64,000 nt of DNA from Hydrogenophaga aromaticivorans (GCF_013387465.1 NZ_VYGV01000006.1:33638-97637); one strand, 5' to 3'. Counted from the stretch's first letter, positions 16,672 to 28,585 are shown. Program-made: numbers and translations. The notes: generated from the sequence alone by a model not told the origin.

Positions 16672-18053
16672 TTCGCGCCGGCCGTTTCGGTCGCGGCTTG
16701 CGCGGCGGCGTTCTGCCAGGGCGCGCCTGCGCGCTTGGCGCGCACGGCGTCCTGCCACCAGGTTGGCCAGCCTTCGGTGGGCGCGATGCCGTCCACCGTG
16801 TCGGGGCCGGTGATGCTGGCGTGTTGTGCCGGGTCGGCGATGCCGGGTGGCGTGCCGCCTTGTTCCACGGTGTCCATGGCCTGCAACAGCATCCGACGGT
16901 TCGCCATGATCACCTTGTCGGTGGTGCCCAGGTGTTCGCGTGTGCGGTCCTGGATGGCGCCCATGCTCTCGCAGGCCCACTGGTCGTGCACGTTGATGTC
17001 GTCCTCGCCCATGCCGAGGTAGGTGCGGTTCTGCTGCTCTTCGGCGCTGAACCCCCAGTTGTTGTGGCGCCCGGATTTGGGGATGTAGTCGGGCAGGGTG
17101 ACGGCGTCCAGGCGCTGATTGCGCATGGTGTCCTTGTCCACCGGTTTGTCGAAACTGGTGAAGAAGGCGAACCAGTGGTTGTGCGTGTCGTCCACCGGCA
17201 CGTGCATCTGCGTGATCGTCATGGTCTCGGAGAGCGGGATCACGAAGGTCTGCGGGAACACCGCGTTGGTGATGCGCACGTGGGTGAGCGCGTCGGTCAT
17301 GGGGCGCAGCGCGGTCAGCTGCAGGCCATAGGGCTGCTGCGTGAAGCTGATCTCTGGCTGGCCGAATTCGCGCAACACCTTGGTCATGGGCCAGCGCTCG
17401 CCGCCCACCTCGCCCACGCTGGCGCCGCGGAACTGTTTGCCGTAGCTGCCCTCGAGCGAGGCGTCGTTGAAGAAGCGGTGCAGGTACGAAGCGTGCGCCG
17501 GGTCGATGCCGACCTCGAAGGCCTGCAGCCAGTTGCAGTGCCACAGGCCCTTGAACACGAAGCTGTGCGTGGCGGGCGCTTCGAAGCAGTCCAGCGCTGG
17601 GAAGGGCGGTGGCGTGCTGCCTTCTGGGCCGAACCAGCCGAACAGCGCGCCGGCCTTTTCGATCAGCGGGTAGCTGCGTTGTTGGATGCGGGTGCACAGC
17701 GTGCTGCCGGCGGGCTCGGCCGGGGTCTCGGTGCACTGGCCGCTCACGTCGAACTTCCAGCCGTGGAAAGGGCAGCGCAGGCCGTCGCCCTCGTTGCGGC
17801 CAAAGGCCAGGTCGGCGCCGCGGTGCGGGCAGTCGCGGTCGAGCAGGCCGAAGGCGCCTTGGGCGTTCCGGAACAGCACGAAGTCCTGCCCCAGCACGCG
17901 CACCGCTTTCACCGGACGCACGCCCATGGCCGGGTCCAGCGCGGGGTTGAACTCGTCGAGCAGGGCCACCGGTTGCCAGTAGCGGCGCAGCAACTCGCCA
18001 CCCGGTGTGCCCGGCCCGACCTGGGTGATGCGCTGGTTCAGTTCGGCTTTCAT
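16668..18053 (-). CDS. Rieske non-heme iron oxygenase, alpha subunit only (LigX/phthalate-dioxygenase-like)
   Basis: The 461-residue product has a Rieske centre (CPHRGADLAFG and CPFHGWKFD, spaced about 20 residues apart) and a mononuclear-iron site in FEVGIDPAHASYLHRF, where the Asp and two His residues fit the family pattern. It should hydroxylate or demethylate an aromatic or N-containing substrate using ferredoxin-delivered electrons. No beta subunit is present, which matches the homo-oligomeric phthalate/vanillate class. It starts the leftward cluster Rieske, GS-like ligase, ferredoxin, FAH and faces a GntR regulator. The substrate is unknown. Confidence 0.88.
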   Translation of the reverse strand: MKAELNQRITQVGPGTPGGELLRRYWQPVALLDEFNPALDPAMGVRPVKAVRVLGQDFVLFRNAQGAFGLLDRDCPHRGADLAFGRNEGDGLRCPFHGWKFDVSGQCTETPAEPAGSTLCTRIQQRSYPLIEKAGALFGWFGPEGSTPPPFPALDCFEAPATHSFVFKGLWHCNWLQAFEVGIDPAHASYLHRFFNDASLEGSYGKQFRGASVGEVGGERWPMTKVLREFGQPEISFTQQPYGLQLTALRPMTDALTHVRITNAVFPQTFVIPLSETMTITQMHVPVDDTHNHWFAFFTSFDKPVDKDTMRNQRLDAVTLPDYIPKSGRHNNWGFSAEEQQNRTYLGMGEDDINVHDQWACESMGAIQDRTREHLGTTDKVIMANRRMLLQAMDTVEQGGTPPGIADPAQHASITGPDTVDGIAPTEGWPTWWQDAVRAKRAGAPWQNAAAQAATETAGAK

Positions 18054-18090
18054 GTGGGGTCTCCTGTGGGCTGTTCGGCGGGGGATGGTT

Positions 18091-18123
18091 AAACGGTATC
18101 CCGTTTTGTGGATTCAGTGTACA
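18091..18123 (+). promoter_or_regulatory. Candidate GntR operator region between the Rieske operon and its regulator
   Basis: The 79-base divergent spacer contains a perfect inverted repeat, AAACGG-TATC-CCGTTT, at 18091-18106 and a TGTACA palindrome at 18118-18123. Both are the kind of short dyad bound by FadR-type GntR regulators. The location suits control of both divergent genes. Binding is inferred only. Confidence 0.45.
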
Positions 18124-18132
18124 GTTTGCGGC

Positions 18133-18852
18133 ATGAGCCTGCAAGAAACCGTTTTGATGCAACTGCGCGACCTGATCCTGAGCGGCGAGTTCGCGCCCGG
18201 CCAGCGACTGGCGGAGCAACAACTGGCCGAGCGCCTGGGGGCATCGCGCACGCCGGTGCGCGCCGCTCTGGTCACGCTGGAGCAGGAAGGGCTGGTCGAG
18301 GCCAACGACACCGGCAAGTACCTAGTGCGCCAGTTCACCGCCCGGGAAGTCACCGACGCGATCGCCGTGCGCGGCCATCTGGAAGGCATGGCGGCGCGCC
18401 TGGTGGCCGAACACGGCGTGTCGCGCCAACTGCAGGGTGACCTGCAGGCCTGCCTGGACGAGGGCGACCGCCTGCTCGCCGACAGCCCGCTCACCATCGA
18501 GAGCTACGCCGCCTACGCGGCCATGAACGACCGGTTCCACGCGCTGATCCTGGACGCCTGTGGCAACCGGGCGTTGCAGCGCGCCGTGGCGCTCAACGAC
18601 AAGCTGCCGTTCGCTCCCGCCTCGGCCATGTTGCCCATGCAGGGCACGGTGGCGCTGGACCGCGACTGGATGCTCTACGCCCACCGGCAGCACCACATGC
18701 TGTGTGACGCGCTGCGCCTGGGCGAGGGCGTGCGCGCACAGGCGCTTGCGGTTGAACACACCGAAGTGGCGCAGATGAACATGCGTCTGGCGCTGGAGCG
18801 GCGCGCAGAGTCCGAGCGGTTCATGCCTGGGATGCGGCTGGTGGTCGGCTGA
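18133..18852 (+). CDS. GntR family transcriptional regulator (FadR/FCD subfamily)
   Basis: The 239-residue product has an N-terminal winged helix (LRDLILSGEFAPGQRLAEQQ, then LGASRTPVRAALVTLEQEGL) and a C-terminal all-helical FCD ligand-binding domain with the metal/ligand residues in NDRFHALILDACGN and YAHRQHHMLCDAL. It is divergent from the Rieske operon, with 79 bases between start codons, so it most likely represses that operon until the substrate or an intermediate binds. The start at 18133 follows from the usual GntR N-terminus and the operator-like sites just upstream. A structured repeat begins 8 bases after its stop. Confidence 0.9.
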   Translation: MSLQETVLMQLRDLILSGEFAPGQRLAEQQLAERLGASRTPVRAALVTLEQEGLVEANDTGKYLVRQFTAREVTDAIAVRGHLEGMAARLVAEHGVSRQLQGDLQACLDEGDRLLADSPLTIESYAAYAAMNDRFHALILDACGNRALQRAVALNDKLPFAPASAMLPMQGTVALDRDWMLYAHRQHHMLCDALRLGEGVRAQALAVEHTEVAQMNMRLALERRAESERFMPGMRLVVG

Positions 18853-18860
18853 ACACGGCT

Positions 18861-18963
18861 CCCCCCGCGCCGGCCCTGCGGGCCGTCACCCCCCAGGGGG
18901 CGATGCGAGTGGCCCGGCGAAGCCGGTTCCACCGCATCCTTGAAGAAGGCATTTCGCGCTGGA
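18861..18963 (+). repeat. Structured intergenic repeat, family A copy 1
   Basis: This lies 8 bases after the GntR stop. It has three successive hairpins: CGGCCC/GGGCCG (18871-18885), CCCCC/GGGGG, and an outer GATGCG(a)GTGG/CCACCGCATC stem (18902-18938) enclosing CCGGC-GAA-GCCGG. The tail ends GCATTTCGCGCTGGA. The same blocks recur at 33861, 35187 and 36094 with different but complementary stems. Confidence 0.85.
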
Positions 18964-19084
18964 GGGGAAGTGGGTCCCAGGGCGCCGTTTCATGCCTCGG
19001 GGTGGCACTCTGGAGCCATGGAAAACGGAAGTTGGATCGCTGTGCGCTATCGCACCGGGCTTTCGGCGGTGTATCGTGCCGGGC

Positions 19085-20656
19085 ATGAGCGCCCAACCCG
19101 AACAAGAGATACCCGGCCGCGGCAGCCTGATGCTGCGCCGCGTGGCCATCGACACCTACCGCGAGAACGTCGCCTACCTTCACCGCGACTGCGCGGTCTA
19201 CCGGGCCGAGGGTTTTCAGGCCCTGTCCAAGGTGGAGGTGCGCGCCAACGGCCAGCGCATTCTGGCCACGCTCAACGTGGTGGACGACGCGTCCATCGTC
19301 GGCTGCAACCAGCTCGGCGTGTCGGAGGATGCCTTCGCCCAGCTGGATGTGCCCGATGGCCACCCGGCCTCGGTGTCGCAGGCCGAGCCGGCCGAATCCA
19401 TCCCGGCGCTGTTCCGCAAGATCAACGGCGAGCGCCTCACGCGCGCCGATTTCCACGCCATCGTGGGTGATATCGCCCAGCACCGCTATTCCAAGATCGA
19501 GCTGACTGCCTTCGTGGTCGCCAGCAACCGCAGCGAGCTGGACCGCGAAGAGGTGTTTTTCCTGACCGAAGCCATGGTGGCCAGCGGCCGCCGGCTGGAC
19601 TGGCACGAACCGCTGGTGGTGGACAAACACTGTATCGGCGGCATCCCGGGCAACCGCACGTCCATGCTGGTGGTGCCCATCGTGGCGGCCTACGGGCTGG
19701 TGTTTCCCAAGACCTCATCGCGCGCCATCACCTCGCCCGCGGGCACGGCCGACACCATGGAAGTGCTGGCGACGGTGGAGCTGCCGTTCGACCGGTTGAC
19801 GGAAATCGTGCGCACCCACAAAGGCTGTCTGGCCTGGGGCGGCACGGCCAACCTGTCGCCGGCTGACGATGTGCTGATCTCGGTCGAGCGGCCGCTGAAC
19901 ATCGACTCGCCCGGGCAGATGGTGGCGTCCATCCTGTCCAAGAAGATCGCGGCTGGCGCCACCCACCTGGTGCTCGACATTCCTATCGGCCCCACGGCCA
20001 AGGTGCGCTCCATGCCCGAGGCGCAGCGCCTGCGCCGGTTGTTCGAGTACGTGGCGCAGCGCCTGCACCTGTCGCTGGACGTGGTGATTACCGATGGCCG
20101 CCAGCCCGTGGGGCAGGGGGTGGGGCCGGTGCTGGAGGCGCGCGACGTGATGCGGGTGCTGGAGAACCACCCCGATGCACCGAACGACCTGCGGCAGAAA
20201 TCCCTGCGCCTGGCCGGGCGCCTGATCGAATGCAGCCCCGACGTGCGCGGTGGCGACGGCTTCCGGATCGCGCGCGACATCCTCGATTCGGGTCGCGCGC
20301 TGGCGCAGATGCAGGCCATCATCGAGGCCCAGGGTTCGCACGACTTTGATCACCACCACCCGGCGCTGGGCGCGCTCACGATCGAAGTGACCGCGGCGCA
20401 GGCCGGCGTGGTGACCGGGATCGACAACCTCCAGATCGCGCAGATCGCAAGGCTGGCCGGTGCGCCCAAGGTGCAGGGCGCGGGCGTGGACCTTTGCGCC
20501 AAGCTGGGTGACGAAGTCAAGGCGGGCGAGGTGCTCTACCGCGTGCACGCCAGCTACCCGGCCGACCTCGAATTTGCCCGCCAGGCCTGCCTGCGCTTCA
20601 ACGGTTTCAGCCTCGGGCACGCCGACCAGGTGCCCCATGTGTTTGTGGAGTTCTGA
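19085..20656 (+). CDS. Thymidine/AMP phosphorylase family protein
   Basis: The 523-residue product belongs to the nucleoside/nucleotide phosphorylase family that includes archaeal AMP phosphorylase. Key features are [16 protein letters not shown] (phosphate and ribose site), [34 protein letters not shown] and an N-terminal extension of about 80 residues, as in the AMP-phosphorylase branch. It should split a (deoxy)nucleoside or nucleotide with phosphate into base and sugar phosphate. Its stop overlaps the start of a PRPP-synthetase-like gene by one base (TGATG), which points to linked ribose-phosphate metabolism. The true substrate (thymidine or AMP) is undecided. The ATG at 19085 starts the family N-terminus. 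Confidence 0.85.
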   Translation: MSAQPEQEIPGRGSLMLRRVAIDTYRENVAYLHRDCAVYRAEGFQALSKVEVRANGQRILATLNVVDDASIVGCNQLGVSEDAFAQLDVPDGHPASVSQAEPAESIPALFRKINGERLTRADFHAIVGDIAQHRYSKIELTAFVVASNRSELDREEVFFLTEAMVASGRRLDWHEPLVVDKHCIGGIPGNRTSMLVVPIVAAYGLVFPKTSSRAITSPAGTADTMEVLATVELPFDRLTEIVRTHKGCLAWGGTANLSPADDVLISVERPLNIDSPGQMVASILSKKIAAGATHLVLDIPIGPTAKVRSMPEAQRLRRLFEYVAQRLHLSLDVVITDGRQPVGQGVGPVLEARDVMRVLENHPDAPNDLRQKSLRLAGRLIECSPDVRGGDGFRIARDILDSGRALAQMQAIIEAQGSHDFDHHHPALGALTIEVTAAQAGVVTGIDNLQIAQIARLAGAPKVQGAGVDLCAKLGDEVKAGEVLYRVHASYPADLEFARQACLRFNGFSLGHADQVPHVFVEF

Positions 20657-21564
20657 TGCACCCCGACCTTTCCGCTGGCTGCCTGCTGTGTTTTGACGAT
20701 GAGCAGACCATCGCCCAGGCGGTTGCCGCTGCGGTGGGTCTGGCGCTGGCGGTCATCGAGCGCCACCGCTTTCCGGACGGCGAGTTGCGCCTGCGCCTGC
20801 CCGAGAGCCTGCCACCGCGCGTGGTGTTCTGGCGCGGCCTGCACCAGCCGAACGAGAAGCTGGTCGAGATCCTGCTGGTCGCGCGCACCGCGCACCAGCT
20901 CGGCGCCGTGCACCTCACGCTGGTGGCGCCCTACCTGGCCTACATGCGGCAGGACATCGCGTTCAACCCCGGCGAAGCGGTGAGCCAGCGCGTGATCGGC
21001 CGCTTCCTGGCCGGTCTGTTTGACGCCGTGATCACGGTGGACCCGCACCTGCACCGCGTGGCGACGCTGGAAGAGGCCATACCCGTGAAAGATGCCATCG
21101 TGCTCAGCGGCGCGCCGCTGCTGGCCGACCACATTGCGACGCAGCGCCCCGACGTGCTGCTGATCGGCCCGGACGAGGAGTCGCTGCAATGGGTGGCGCA
21201 GGCTGCTGCGCGCCACGGCTGGGCGCACGGCGTTTGCCGCAAGCTGCGGCATGGCGACCGGGAGGTAGACATCGAGCTGCCCGACCTGCCGTTCACCGGA
21301 CGCGCCGTGGTGCTGATGGACGACGTGGCCAGTTCGGGTCATACCCTCGCGCAGGCCGCGCGTTTGCTGAAAGTGGCGGGCGCGGCTTCGGTGGACGTGG
21401 CGGTCACGCACGCGCTGTTTGCCGACGGCGCGGTCCGGCTGATCCGCGAAGCCGGTGCCGGTCAGATCTGGAGCACCGACAGCATTCCCCACGCCAGCAA
21501 CGCGGTCAGTGTCGTGCCTGCGGTGGCGGAGGCTTTGCGGCGCCTCGCCGACCGCGCTCACTGA
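20656..21564 (+). CDS. Ribose-phosphate pyrophosphokinase (PRPP synthetase) family protein
   Basis: The 302-residue product shows PRPP synthetase features: RHRFPDGELRLRLP at the N-terminus, APYLAYMRQDIAFNPGEAVS (ATP-binding loop), VDPHLHR (Mg-binding histidines) and the PRPP-binding VVLMDDVASSGHTLAQA. It should make PRPP from ribose 5-phosphate and ATP. It is shorter and more divergent than housekeeping Prs, so a specialised role with the adjacent phosphorylase is likely. The start overlaps the phosphorylase stop, so they form a two-gene unit. Running the pair in reverse as a salvage route is also possible. Confidence 0.82.
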   Translation: MHPDLSAGCLLCFDDEQTIAQAVAAAVGLALAVIERHRFPDGELRLRLPESLPPRVVFWRGLHQPNEKLVEILLVARTAHQLGAVHLTLVAPYLAYMRQDIAFNPGEAVSQRVIGRFLAGLFDAVITVDPHLHRVATLEEAIPVKDAIVLSGAPLLADHIATQRPDVLLIGPDEESLQWVAQAAARHGWAHGVCRKLRHGDREVDIELPDLPFTGRAVVLMDDVASSGHTLAQAARLLKVAGAASVDVAVTHALFADGAVRLIREAGAGQIWSTDSIPHASNAVSVVPAVAEALRRLADRAH

Positions 21565-21757
21565 TCGGCTCTTGCTATTGCGGCGGTCTTCGCTCACATT
21601 GATTGCACTCAATCGGGCCGTGCTCCCGATGGGACAAGATGTTTCACATGGGAGCGTAGTCTCCCGCCACACCACAGGCAGCGCAGGTTTTCCGGTTCGC
21701 TGACGGTTTTTCGTTTTGGCGTCTTGCGACGGGCTGCTCTGCATCCAGGAGACCACG

Positions 21758-23526
<1,769 letters not shown>

Positions 23527-23530
<4 letters not shown>

Positions 23531-24525
23531 CCGACAAGATTCACCTCGACCGCGCCCACCTGCACCACCTGTACCGCGGGATGCTGCGCATCCGGCGCTT
23601 TGAAGCCAAGTGCGTCGAGCTCTACCAGGCGCAGAAGATCCGTGGCTTCCTGCACCTGTACGACGGCGAGGAGGCTGTGGCCGTGGGGGTGATGGATGCG
23701 CTGGAGCCGCGCGACGCGGTGCTGGCCACCTACCGCGAGCACGGCCATGCGCTGGCTCGCGGCATGCCGATGGCGCCACTCATGGCCGAGATGCTGGGCA
23801 AGGTCGAAGGCTGTTGCCGCGGGCGCGGCGGTTCCATGCACCTGTTTCACCGTGAGCACCGCTTCTTCGGCGGCAACGCCATCGTCGGCGGTGGCCTGCC
23901 GCTGGCCGTGGGCATTGCCATGGCCGACAAACAGCTGCGACCGGGCGCGGTGACAGCCTGTTTCTTTGGCGAGGGCGCGGTGGCCGAAGGGGCCTTTCAC
24001 GAGAGCATGAACCTGGCGGCCATCTGGAAGCTGCCGGTGCTGTTCGTGTGTGAAAACAACCTCTACGCCATGGGTGTTCCGCTGGCCGATTCGGAGTCCC
24101 AGACCGAGGTGTACCGCAAGGCCGACGCCTACCGCATGGCCTCGGCGCAGGTCGATGCGATGGACCCGGTCCAGATGGCCGCCGCCGCGCGGCGCGCCGT
24201 GGCGCATGTGCGCGCCGGCCTCGGGCCGTATTTCCTGGAGTGCCGCACCTACCGCTTCCGCGCGCATTCGATGTTCGACACCCAGGCCTACCGCACACGG
24301 GGCGAGATCGAAGGCTGGCGCCAGCGCGATGCGATCGAGCGCTTGCGCCACTGGATGGAGGGCAACCACCTGTTGACCGTGGACGAGGCGGCGGCGATCG
24401 ACGCCGCGGTGGCCGCGGAGCTCCAGGCGGCGGTGGCGTTTGCCGAGGCCGGCACGCTGGAGCCGGTGGACCAGCTGGAGCGCTTCGTGCTGATGGACCG
24501 CGTGGTGCAGGAGACCGTGACATGA
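23527..24525 (+). CDS. 2-oxoacid (pyruvate/acetoin) dehydrogenase E1 component, alpha subunit
   Basis: The 332-residue product is the thiamine-diphosphate-binding alpha chain of an E1 heterotetramer. It shows [40 protein letters not shown] and the ThDP motif [20 protein letters not shown]. It overlaps the ligase stop by ATGA and the beta-subunit start by ATGA. The relationship to acetoin dehydrogenase AcoA and to alpha-type PdhA is close, and sequence alone cannot choose between them. No E3 lipoamide dehydrogenase gene follows, so E3 would be shared. Confidence 0.87.
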
Positions 24526-25538
24526 ACGCCGCCGCACCGACCCGGATGACCTACCGCGAAGCCTGCAAGCAGGCGATCCGCGACGCGCTGCTGGCCGACC
24601 CACGCTGCTTCGTGGTGGGCGAGGACGTGGGCAAATACGGTGGCTGCTACGCCGTGACCAAGGGCCTGCTGGAGGAGTTCGGCCCCGCGCGCATCGTCGA
24701 CACGCCGCTGGCCGAGGTGGGATTTGTCGGCGCGGGTGTGGGCGCCGCGCTGGCCGGTCTGCGCCCCATCGTCGAGATCATGACCTGCAACTTCAGTCTG
24801 CTCGCGCTGGACCAGATCATGAACAACGCCGCCACCATCCCGCACATGTCGGGCGGGCAGTTCGCCGTGCCGCTGGTGATCCGCATGGCCACCGGCGCCG
24901 GCCGGCAGCTGGCGGCGCAGCATTCGCACAGCCTGGAGGGCTGGTTCGCCCACATCCCCGGGCTCAAGGTGCTGGTGCCCGGCACGGTGGAAGACGCGCG
25001 CCACATGCTCGCCGCCGCACTGGCCGACCCCAACCCGGTGCTGATCTTCGAACACATCGTGCTCTACAACGCCGAGGGCGATCTGGACCCGTCGGTCACC
25101 GCGGTGGACATCGAGCACGCACGCGTGCGCCGTGCGGGCAAGGACGTCAGTCTGGTGACCTATGGCAACAGCCTGCCCAAATGCCTGGCCGCGGCGCAGC
25201 AGCTGGCCAGCGAGGGCATCGAGGCCGAGGTGATCGACCTGCGTGTCTTGCGCCCGCTGGACACCGCCACCGTGATGGAATCGCTCACCCGAACGCACCG
25301 CTGCGTGATCGTGGACGAGGGCTGGAAGAGCGGCTCGATCTCGGCCGAGATCGCAGCCCGGCTGGCCGAAGACGCGCTCTACGAGCTCGACGCCCCGGTG
25401 CGCCGCGTGTGTGCCCGCGAGGTGCCGGTGCCCTACGCCGAACACATGGAAACGGCCAGCCTGCCGCAGGTGCCCGACATCGTGGCCGCCGTGCGCAGCC
25501 TGGTGAAAGCGGGGGAGGGCGCATGGCCGACTTTCTGA
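24522..25538 (+). CDS. 2-oxoacid dehydrogenase E1 component, beta subunit
   Basis: The 338-residue product pairs with the alpha chain to form the E1 enzyme. It shows the beta-subunit landmarks [56 protein letters not shown] and [18 protein letters not shown]. The start codon overlaps the alpha stop (ATGA), and its own stop lies 16 bases inside the next gene, so the operon is translationally coupled. It acts in the cytoplasm within the multienzyme complex. Acetoin or branched-chain substrates remain possible besides pyruvate. Confidence 0.87.
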   Translation: MNAAAPTRMTYREACKQAIRDALLADPRCFVVGEDVGKYGGCYAVTKGLLEEFGPARIVDTPLAEVGFVGAGVGAALAGLRPIVEIMTCNFSLLALDQIMNNAATIPHMSGGQFAVPLVIRMATGAGRQLAAQHSHSLEGWFAHIPGLKVLVPGTVEDARHMLAAALADPNPVLIFEHIVLYNAEGDLDPSVTAVDIEHARVRRAGKDVSLVTYGNSLPKCLAAAQQLASEGIEAEVIDLRVLRPLDTATVMESLTRTHRCVIVDEGWKSGSISAEIAARLAEDALYELDAPVRRVCAREVPVPYAEHMETASLPQVPDIVAAVRSLVKAGEGAWPTF

Positions 25539-26731
25539 TGCCCGCGCTCGGTGCCGACATGGAGACGGGCACGGTGGTGCAGTGGCTCGTCGAGCCGGGT
25601 GCCCGCGTGAAGCCTGGGGATGTGGTCGCCGTGGTGGAAACGCACAAAGGCGCGATCGATGTGGAGTGTTTTCTCGACGGCGTGATCGGCGATCTGGCGC
25701 CCGTGGGTGAACGCTTGCCGGTGGGTGCGGTGCTGGCGCGGGTGATGGAGACGGGCGGGAAGCCTGCAGCTTCGGTCAAGGCTTCGAAGTCCGCGGTCTC
25801 AGCCGTTGCGCAGCCCGCATCTCCGCCGCTGGGGCGCGAAGCCGCAGCCCCCCGGACCGGGCAGTCCACACCGGTCAATGCGCGCCGCAAGGTCAGCCCG
25901 GCAGCCCGTCAGCGGGCGCTGCAGATTGGCCTGGACCCCGATGCGCTGTCGGGTACGGGAGCCGATGGCGCGGTGGTGCTGGGCGATGTGGAGCGTGCTG
26001 GGTGGCGGCCCCGGTCGGTTGCGGCCCCCGCAGCAGCGGCATCGGCCGCACACAGGGGAAGCTTCGACCCGGTGCAGATGCGCCAAGCCATCGCGTCGGC
26101 CATGGCGCGATCCAAGCGCGAGATCCCGCACTACTACCTGAGCAGCACGGTCGATTTCGATGCGGCACAAGCCTGGCTGCAGGCCTGGAACCGCGACCGC
26201 GACCCGGTGCACCGCCTGCTGCCGGCGGTGTTGCTGCTCAAGGCCACGGCACTCGCGCTGCGTGAGGTGCCGCAGTTCAACGGATTCTGTGAAGGCGGTG
26301 TCTTTCGGCCCGGCGTCGGGATTCACGTGGGATGGGCCACCGCTCTGCGTGGCGGCGGCCTGGTGGCGCCCGCCATCCACGGCGCCGATGGCCGATCGCC
26401 CGCCGAGCTGATGGAAGCCATGCGCGATCTGGTGCAGCGCGCCCGAGCGGGTGGTCTGCGCAGTTCGGAACTGACCGATCCCACCGTCACAGTGACCAGC
26501 CTGGGCGACCGCGGTGCTGAAAGTGTGCTGGGCGTGATCTACCCACCGCAGGTCGCCATCATCGGGTTTGGCCGGGTGGTGGAACGGCCCTGGGTGGTGG
26601 ACGGGCAGATCGTCGCCCGCCGGCTCGTGAACCTGAGCCTGGCTGCCGATCACCGCACCAGCGATGGCCATCTCGGCGGCCAGTTGCTGGCGGCCATCCA
26701 GCAACACCTGCAATCGCCCGAAACGCTGTGA
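25523..26731 (+). CDS. Dihydrolipoamide acyltransferase E2 component
   Basis: The 402-residue product has the standard E2 order: an N-terminal lipoyl domain with the lipoylated Lys42 in [10 protein letters not shown], an Ala/Pro linker, an E3-binding domain around residues 118-152 ([17 protein letters not shown]), and a catalytic domain from about residue 190 ending with the active-site [10 protein letters not shown] motif (HxxxD). It transfers the acyl group from E1 to CoA. Its start lies inside the E1-beta gene. It is followed by an ACP gene only ten bases later, an unusual partner for an E2. Confidence 0.88.
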   Translation: MADFLMPALGADMETGTVVQWLVEPGARVKPGDVVAVVETHKGAIDVECFLDGVIGDLAPVGERLPVGAVLARVMETGGKPAASVKASKSAVSAVAQPASPPLGREAAAPRTGQSTPVNARRKVSPAARQRALQIGLDPDALSGTGADGAVVLGDVERAGWRPRSVAAPAAAASAAHRGSFDPVQMRQAIASAMARSKREIPHYYLSSTVDFDAAQAWLQAWNRDRDPVHRLLPAVLLLKATALALREVPQFNGFCEGGVFRPGVGIHVGWATALRGGGLVAPAIHGADGRSPAELMEAMRDLVQRARAGGLRSSELTDPTVTVTSLGDRGAESVLGVIYPPQVAIIGFGRVVERPWVVDGQIVARRLVNLSLAADHRTSDGHLGGQLLAAIQQHLQSPETL

Positions 26732-26741
26732 GGAACCCACC

Positions 26742-26981
26742 GTGAAGAACCCGAACGACATCCGACAACTCGCGACCGATGTGCTGGCCGGCATCGCCCC
26801 CGAGGCCGACCTGAGTACCGTTGGCGACCACGAGGACCTGCGCGAGGCGCTGGACCTCGACTCGATGGACTTCCTCAACTTCATCATCGGCCTGAGCCAG
26901 GGCAGTGGCGTGCCGATTCCCGAAAGCGACTACCCGCGGCTGTTCACGCTGCAGGGGCTGGTGGCGTACCTGACCCGGTAG
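26742..26981 (+). CDS. Acyl carrier protein-like small protein
   Basis: The 79-residue acidic helical protein has the phosphopantetheine attachment motif LDLDSMDFL with Ser41. A GTG start at 26742 is preceded by a GAGG site, and no upstream ATG in frame gives a sensible N-terminus. The gene begins 10 bases after the E2 stop. As a stand-alone carrier protein away from fatty-acid synthesis genes, it may take an acyl group from the neighbouring acyl-CoA ligase or E2 enzyme. That is a context inference. It is the last gene of the rightward operon. Confidence 0.8.
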   Translation: MKNPNDIRQLATDVLAGIAPEADLSTVGDHEDLREALDLDSMDFLNFIIGLSQGSGVPIPESDYPRLFTLQGLVAYLTR

Positions 26982-27145
26982 GTCGCCGCCGCCGCGGGAT
27001 GCCGGACCGGCGCACCCCCTGGCTTCAAGGGCGCGGTGCACCGCCAGCGGTGACATCCTCGTCTCCACCATGGGTGTATCGCTGGCCATTTGCGTGCGGA
27101 CCGCCGAGAGGCATACAGTGAATCCGGTATCTCTGCGGAGGTGCG

Positions 27146-28585
27146 ATGAACACAGCTCGTGCCATGGATCCCCGGGCCGTCGGGGGTGACCGTATCAGCC
27201 GCATCCGGGGCTGGTGGGTGTGGGCTGCGTTGTTGTGGGCCTTCGCAGTGACCGGTGTGCGGGCCGAGCCGGTGATGGTCCTGACGGTGCAGGGTGCCAT
27301 CGGCCCCGCCAGCGCAGACTACGTGATCCGTGGTCTGCAGCGTGCCCAGCAGCAGGGCGCGCCGCTGGTGGTGCTGGAACTGGACACACCCGGCGGGCTC
27401 GACACCTCCATGCGCCAGATCATCCAGGCCATCCTGGCCTCACCCGTACCGGTCGCCACCTACGTGACGCCTCAGGGCGCACGGGCCGCGAGCGCCGGCA
27501 CCTACATCCTCTACGCCAGCCACATCGCCGCCATGGCCCCGGCCACCACGCTGGGGGCCGCCACGCCCGTGGCCATCGGCATGCCGGGCGCACCGCAGGC
27601 ACCCCGGGAACGGCCCGATCCTGCGCCAACGCCCCCGGGAGCACCGGGCACGCCAGCGCCCGCATCGCCCGTCGACGCCATGACCGCCAAACAGGTCAAC
27701 GACGCGGCCGCCTTCATCCGAGGCCTGGCGCTGCAACACGGACGCAACGCGGCGTGGGCCGAACGCGCGGTGCGCGAGGCCGCGAGCCTGGCCGCGGCCG
27801 AAGCCCTGCGTGAGAAGGTTGTGGACGTGGTGGCCCGTGACATCGCCGACCTGCTCGCACAGATCGATGGGCGCACCGTGCGCATGGCCAGCGGCGAGCT
27901 GCGCCTGCAGACGCGCGGCCTGACCACCGTGGCGCAGCCGCCCGACTGGCGCCACCGCCTGCTGGGGGTGATCGCCAACCCGAGCCTGGCGTTGATCCTG
28001 CTGATGATCGGGGTCTACGGCCTGATGTTCGAGTTTTCGTCACCCGGCTTCGGCCTGCCCGGCACCGTGGGCGCGCTCTGTCTGCTGCTGGCGATGTTTG
28101 CGCTGCAGCTGCTACCGGTGAACTACGCGGCGCTCGCGCTGATCCTGCTGGGCTTTGCACTGCTGGCCGCCGAACTGCTTTCGCCCTCGTTTGGCGTGCT
28201 CGGTGTGGGTGGTGTCGTGGCGTTCATCGCTGGCGGACTGCTGCTGTTTGACCGCGATGTGCCCGGCCTCGGTGTGCCGCTGCCGCTGATTTTCGGCATC
28301 GCCGTCACGGCCGCGGCCGCGGTGTTGCTGGGCGGTGGCATGGCGCTGCGGGCGCGCCGCGCGCCGGTGGTCAGCGGTGGCGAAGGCCTGGTCGGTGCGC
28401 TCGGCGAGGTGCTTCTGGTCCAGGGCGATGAGGCCTGGGCCGAGGTGCGTGGCGAGCGTTGGCAGGTGCGCTCGGAATCGCCCCTGTTGCCCGGGCAGCG
28501 CGTGCGGGTGCTGGGTTTGAGCGACCTGGTACTGCAGGTGCGGCCCGACACCGAAAACTCTTCTGCGTCCCAACCATCCCCCTGA
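27146..28585 (+). CDS. nfeD: NfeD-family membrane protein with ClpP-like serine protease domain
   Basis: The 479-residue product begins with a signal or anchor helix ([17 protein letters not shown]). It then has a ClpP-like protease domain ([30 protein letters not shown] with the putative catalytic Ser, and a lysine further on), four or five membrane helices around residues 270-400, and a soluble C-terminal OB-fold NfeD domain. A Pro-rich insert lies near residues 148-175. These proteins pair with stomatin-like slipins and act in membrane quality control. Here the slipin gene follows by 14 bases with a strong ribosome site, so the pair is co-transcribed. Confidence 0.9.
   Translation: MNTARAMDPRAVGGDRISRIRGWWVWAALLWAFAVTGVRAEPVMVLTVQGAIGPASADYVIRGLQRAQQQGAPLVVLELDTPGGLDTSMRQIIQAILASPVPVATYVTPQGARAASAGTYILYASHIAAMAPATTLGAATPVAIGMPGAPQAPRERPDPAPTPPGAPGTPAPASPVDAMTAKQVNDAAAFIRGLALQHGRNAAWAERAVREAASLAAAEALREKVVDVVARDIADLLAQIDGRTVRMASGELRLQTRGLTTVAQPPDWRHRLLGVIANPSLALILLMIGVYGLMFEFSSPGFGLPGTVGALCLLLAMFALQLLPVNYAALALILLGFALLAAELLSPSFGVLGVGGVVAFIAGGLLLFDRDVPGLGVPLPLIFGIAVTAAAAVLLGGGMALRARRAPVVSGGEGLVGALGEVLLVQGDEAWAEVRGERWQVRSESPLLPGQRVRVLGLSDLVLQVRPDTENSSASQPSP

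Noticed and set aside
14980..17022. Long open plus-strand frame over the Rieske/GS-like region
   Set aside because: It is antisense to two clear family proteins, has His/Gly/Arg-rich composition typical of a high-GC shadow frame and no ribosome site.
15193..18222. Reading the GS-like and upstream frames as one giant 1009-codon protein
   Set aside because: The upstream part lies in another frame of the Rieske gene. The GS-like start at 16671 is set by the ATGA overlap and family N-terminus.
26982..27145. Possible fifth copy of the family A repeat after the ACP gene
   Set aside because: It contains CACCCCCT and a GCGGTGCACCGC palindrome, but not the ordered hairpin blocks of the four good copies.
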